From NCBI RefSeq assembly GCF_000307855.1, contig NZ_AJLR01000049.1, positions 1 to 64,000 on the forward strand: a stretch of 64,000 nt of DNA, given 5' to 3'. A program made the position numbers and the translations under genes. Under the pieces are notes generated by a model, which was not told the DNA's origin, did not search any database, and worked only from the letters and a program-made list of their open reading frames with translations. This DNA comes from Schinkia azotoformans LMG 9581 (GTDB lineage: Bacteria > Bacillota > Bacilli > Bacillales > Bacillaceae_J). Position 1 is the stretch's first letter. The number at the start of each line of letters is the position of its first letter. Positions 62,043 to 64,000 of this stretch are shown here, in pieces.

Positions 62043-62094
62043 GCAACTGTTTAGATTTACATCAATTCAATGCCAGAATTGATACCTAAATCAT

Positions 62095-62165
62095 AAGCCA
62101 GTTAAAAACTATTTATTGCAATCTATTTTTATTGGGTTGTAGCTAGTTTTTCTGGCTTTTTTTAT
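62095..62165 (+). terminator. Terminator between the dehydrogenase and CoA-transferase genes
   Basis: AAGCCAG...AAAAACTA pairs with TAGTTTTT-CTGGCTT, with inner pairing, then seven T. An 8-bp hairpin ATCAATTC / GAATTGAT (62060-62082) lies just before. Both this and the leader terminator at 55149 start AAGCCAGTTA. Confidence 0.85.
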
Positions 62166-62189
62166 TCAATCATTAAAGGTGGTGGTCAG

Positions 62190-63377
62190 GTGCCTGGAGC
62201 ATTAGAAGGAGTTAGAGTATTAGATTTAACGAGAGTGTTGGCAGGGCCGTATTGTACGATGATTTTGGGTGATTTAGGTGCGGAGATCATAAAAGTTGAA
62301 GGACCGGGTGGAAGTGATGACACCAGATATTGGGGACCACCGTACAAAGGAACGGAGAGCGCTTATTATTTATGCGCTAATCGTAACAAGCGAGCGATCA
62401 CCTTAAATCTAAAAACTGAACAAGGTCGGGAAGTTTTGAAAAAGCTGCTAATTGAAAGTGATATTGTCATTGAAAATTTTAAAAGCGGCACGATGGAAAA
62501 ATGGGGGCTTGGTTATTCCGAGTTAAAGGAATTGAACCCAAGAATTATTCATTGTTCGATTACTGGATTTGGCCATAATGGTCCCTATCGGCAATTACCA
62601 GGCTATGATTTCATTATCCAAGCGATGAGTGGTTTGATGAGTATTACCGGAAGTGAACAATCAGGACCAGTCAAAGTGGGAGTGGCGATTTCAGATTTAT
62701 TTACCGGTCTTTATGCCAATATTGGTATTCTAGCGGCCTTGAATGAGCGGAATCAATCAGGGGAAGGGCAAAGCATTGATATATCCTTATTTGATTCCCA
62801 GCTTAGTGCACTTGCTAATATCGCTAGTAATTATCTAATTTCAGGGAAAATACCAGGTTTATTAGGAAACAATCATCCTAATATCGTTCCTTACCAACCA
62901 TTTGATACGAAAGATGGCAAGATGGTGGTAGCTGTAGGGAATGATGGTCAGTTTAGAAAACTGTGTTCCGTTTTAGGGATCGAGGATATAGGAGTGGACG
63001 AACGGTACGCAACGAATTCAAAGCGATTAGAAAATCGCGATGAATTAACGGAAATTTTGTCTTTACAATTTAAAGTAAAGACTTCAAAAGAATGGTTAAT
63101 TCATTTGAACGAAAGCGGTATACCAGCCGGACCAATCCAAAATATGAAAGAAGTATTCGAAGATCCGCAGGTTGCAGCCAGAAACATGGTTTATGAGATG
63201 AATCATCCAACAATCGGGGAGATAAAGTTAGTTGGAAGTCCATTAAAATTATCAAGAACTCCTGTCCAAGTCCGCTCTCATCCGCCAGTAGCTGGGGAGC
63301 ATAGCAAAGAGGTTTTATTAGAAATAGGTTATACCAATGAAATGATCGAAGAAATGAAAGAATTAAATATAATTTAG
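62190..63377 (+). CDS. CaiB/BaiF-family (class III) CoA-transferase, probable glutarate CoA-transferase
   Basis: A 395-residue class III CoA-transferase. The catalytic Asp is in VAISDLFTGLYA (about residue 169). The chain strongly resembles, as I recall it, human SUGCT (succinyl-CoA:glutarate CoA-transferase): LDLTRVLAGP, DDTRYWGPPYKGTES, NRNKRAITLN, HCSITGFGHNGP, SGLMSITG and ANYLISG have close counterparts. It would load CoA onto glutarate. The start is GTG at 62190 with AAAGGTGGTGG upstream. An acyl-CoA dehydrogenase gene starts 12 bases after its stop. Confidence 0.9.
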   Translation: MPGALEGVRVLDLTRVLAGPYCTMILGDLGAEIIKVEGPGGSDDTRYWGPPYKGTESAYYLCANRNKRAITLNLKTEQGREVLKKLLIESDIVIENFKSGTMEKWGLGYSELKELNPRIIHCSITGFGHNGPYRQLPGYDFIIQAMSGLMSITGSEQSGPVKVGVAISDLFTGLYANIGILAALNERNQSGEGQSIDISLFDSQLSALANIASNYLISGKIPGLLGNNHPNIVPYQPFDTKDGKMVVAVGNDGQFRKLCSVLGIEDIGVDERYATNSKRLENRDELTEILSLQFKVKTSKEWLIHLNESGIPAGPIQNMKEVFEDPQVAARNMVYEMNHPTIGEIKLVGSPLKLSRTPVQVRSHPPVAGEHSKEVLLEIGYTNEMIEEMKELNII

Positions 63378-63389
63378 GGGGAATTGATC

Positions 63390-64000
63390 ATGATGAATTT
63401 TAGTTTTTCAGAAGAACAAGAAATGTTAAGAAAAATGGTTAGAAGTTTTGTAGACAAGGAGATTATCCCAAATATCGGAGAATGGGATGCCAATCAACAT
63501 TTTGAAAGAAATATTATGAAACGTATGGCTGATTTGGATTTAATGGGGGTTTGTATTCCTGAGGAATATGGTGGAAGTGGAATGGACTATAATTCACTTG
63601 CGATTGTCTGCGAAGAACTTGAACGCGGTGACACCGCTTATCGAACAGCCGTATCTGTTCATACGGGCTTAAATAGTATGACTTTATTACAGTGGGGAAA
63701 TGAGGAGCAAAAGCAAAAATATTTGGTTCCACAAGCAAAAGGGGAGAAGGTTGGTGCCTTTGGATTAACGGAACCAAATGCTGGATCTGATGTTGCTGCT
63801 TTACAAACGACGGCTGTAAAAGATGGCGATGATTATATTCTAAACGGTTCAAAAACATGGATTTCACTTTGCGATGTGGCCGATAACTTTTTGGTTTTTG
63901 CCTATACAGATAAGAGTAAAAAACATCATGGAATTTCTTGTTTCATTGTTGAACGAACAATGCCGGGATTTTCATCAAAAGCAATTAAAGGAAAATTAGG
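63390..64000 (+). CDS. Acyl-CoA dehydrogenase, probable glutaryl-CoA dehydrogenase (3' end outside window)
   Basis: The first 203 residues of an acyl-CoA dehydrogenase; the frame runs off the right edge. FAD and substrate motifs are present (GAFGLTEPNAGSDVAAL, LNGSKTWISLCDVAD, IPEEYGGSGMDY). The segment ELERGDTAYRTAVSVHTGL matches the ELERVDSGYRSAMSV region that, in human glutaryl-CoA dehydrogenase, holds the Glu and Arg contacting the substrate carboxylate. That favours oxidative decarboxylation of glutaryl-CoA to crotonyl-CoA. The ATG at 63390 (or 63393) follows GGGGGA. The catalytic Glu, expected later, is not in view. Confidence 0.88.
   Translation, partial: MMNFSFSEEQEMLRKMVRSFVDKEIIPNIGEWDANQHFERNIMKRMADLDLMGVCIPEEYGGSGMDYNSLAIVCEELERGDTAYRTAVSVHTGLNSMTLLQWGNEEQKQKYLVPQAKGEKVGAFGLTEPNAGSDVAALQTTAVKDGDDYILNGSKTWISLCDVADNFLVFAYTDKSKKHHGISCFIVERTMPGFSSKAIKGKL

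Overview
The window looks like chromosome of a spore-forming, low-GC Bacillaceae species (Bacillus in the broad sense, possibly a Neobacillus- or Mesobacillus-like lineage; I cannot place it more closely without a search). The grounds are AT-rich DNA, strong AGGAGG-type ribosome sites, frequent TTG/GTG starts, a Bacillus-type 5S rRNA, a TPP riboswitch ahead of thiC, and spore genes (tgl, a CotD-like coat gene, two YjcZ-type peptides, cwlJ). No phage, CRISPR array, tRNA gene or complete insertion sequence was seen. The mobile-DNA traces are one decayed transposase start, a possible second one, and several families of short intergenic repeats.

Layout. 1-131: 3' end of an rRNA operon. 217-2128: a lipoprotein and a secreted protein with six 16-residue repeats and a stalk domain. 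2149-4430: TPP riboswitch, terminator, a palindromic repeat element, then thiC. 4530-9409: nitrilase plus GNAT pair, a TraB-type membrane protein, an ArAE-type exporter, a secreted unknown. 9440-12083: transposase remnants and a spore-coat island. 12168-16862: unknown membrane pair, HAD phosphatase, AHSA1 protein, a decayed DUF2087 regulator, and an SPFH/ribbon-helix-helix operon. 17113-24450: EamA transporter with an odd leader, a broken GH18 gene, DinB, a self-regulated HTH operon, a divergent CarD/MarR pair with twin operators, a VOC protein and YuxK. 24586-30725: ECF sigma with a membrane beta-propeller partner, an SDR, a small Tyr-rich protein, and a ba3-type cytochrome oxidase operon. 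30881-46862: CHRD protein, YjdM, malic enzyme, ArsB/NhaD-type transporter, amino acid permease, phosphoesterase, GGDEF-EAL protein, PepF, a lone EutH, MFS/LysR pair, chemoreceptor. 47172-54786: CwlJ, lipoprotein, CorA with a structured leader, Gly-rich protein, HAD, VanZ, small unknowns, DeoD. 54955-64000 (open at the right edge): one catabolic locus.

The most interesting region is 54955-64000. A strong sigma-A promoter is followed by a leader of about 200 nt with three hairpins and a 17-bp-stem terminator. Then come a polyamine-type ABC importer (ATPase, lipoprotein binding protein, two permeases), a GabT-type aminotransferase, a semialdehyde dehydrogenase, a CoA-transferase that closely resembles succinyl-CoA:glutarate CoA-transferase, and an acyl-CoA dehydrogenase with glutaryl-CoA-dehydrogenase-type substrate residues. 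Read together they could make a full route from an omega-amino acid such as 5-aminovalerate, through glutarate and glutaryl-CoA, to crotonyl-CoA. This is inference from family membership and gene order. The leader may be an unrecognised attenuator or riboswitch.

Other points worth a second look: a folded leader candidate upstream of corA; a dispersed repeat with a GTTCCCGACCC-like core at seven intergenic sites between 33 and 55 kb, one copy set forming a 25-bp perfect inverted repeat; paired identical-arm operators between carD-like and marR genes; helically phased repeats upstream of the oxidase; and a transglutaminase lacking a known catalytic glutamate.
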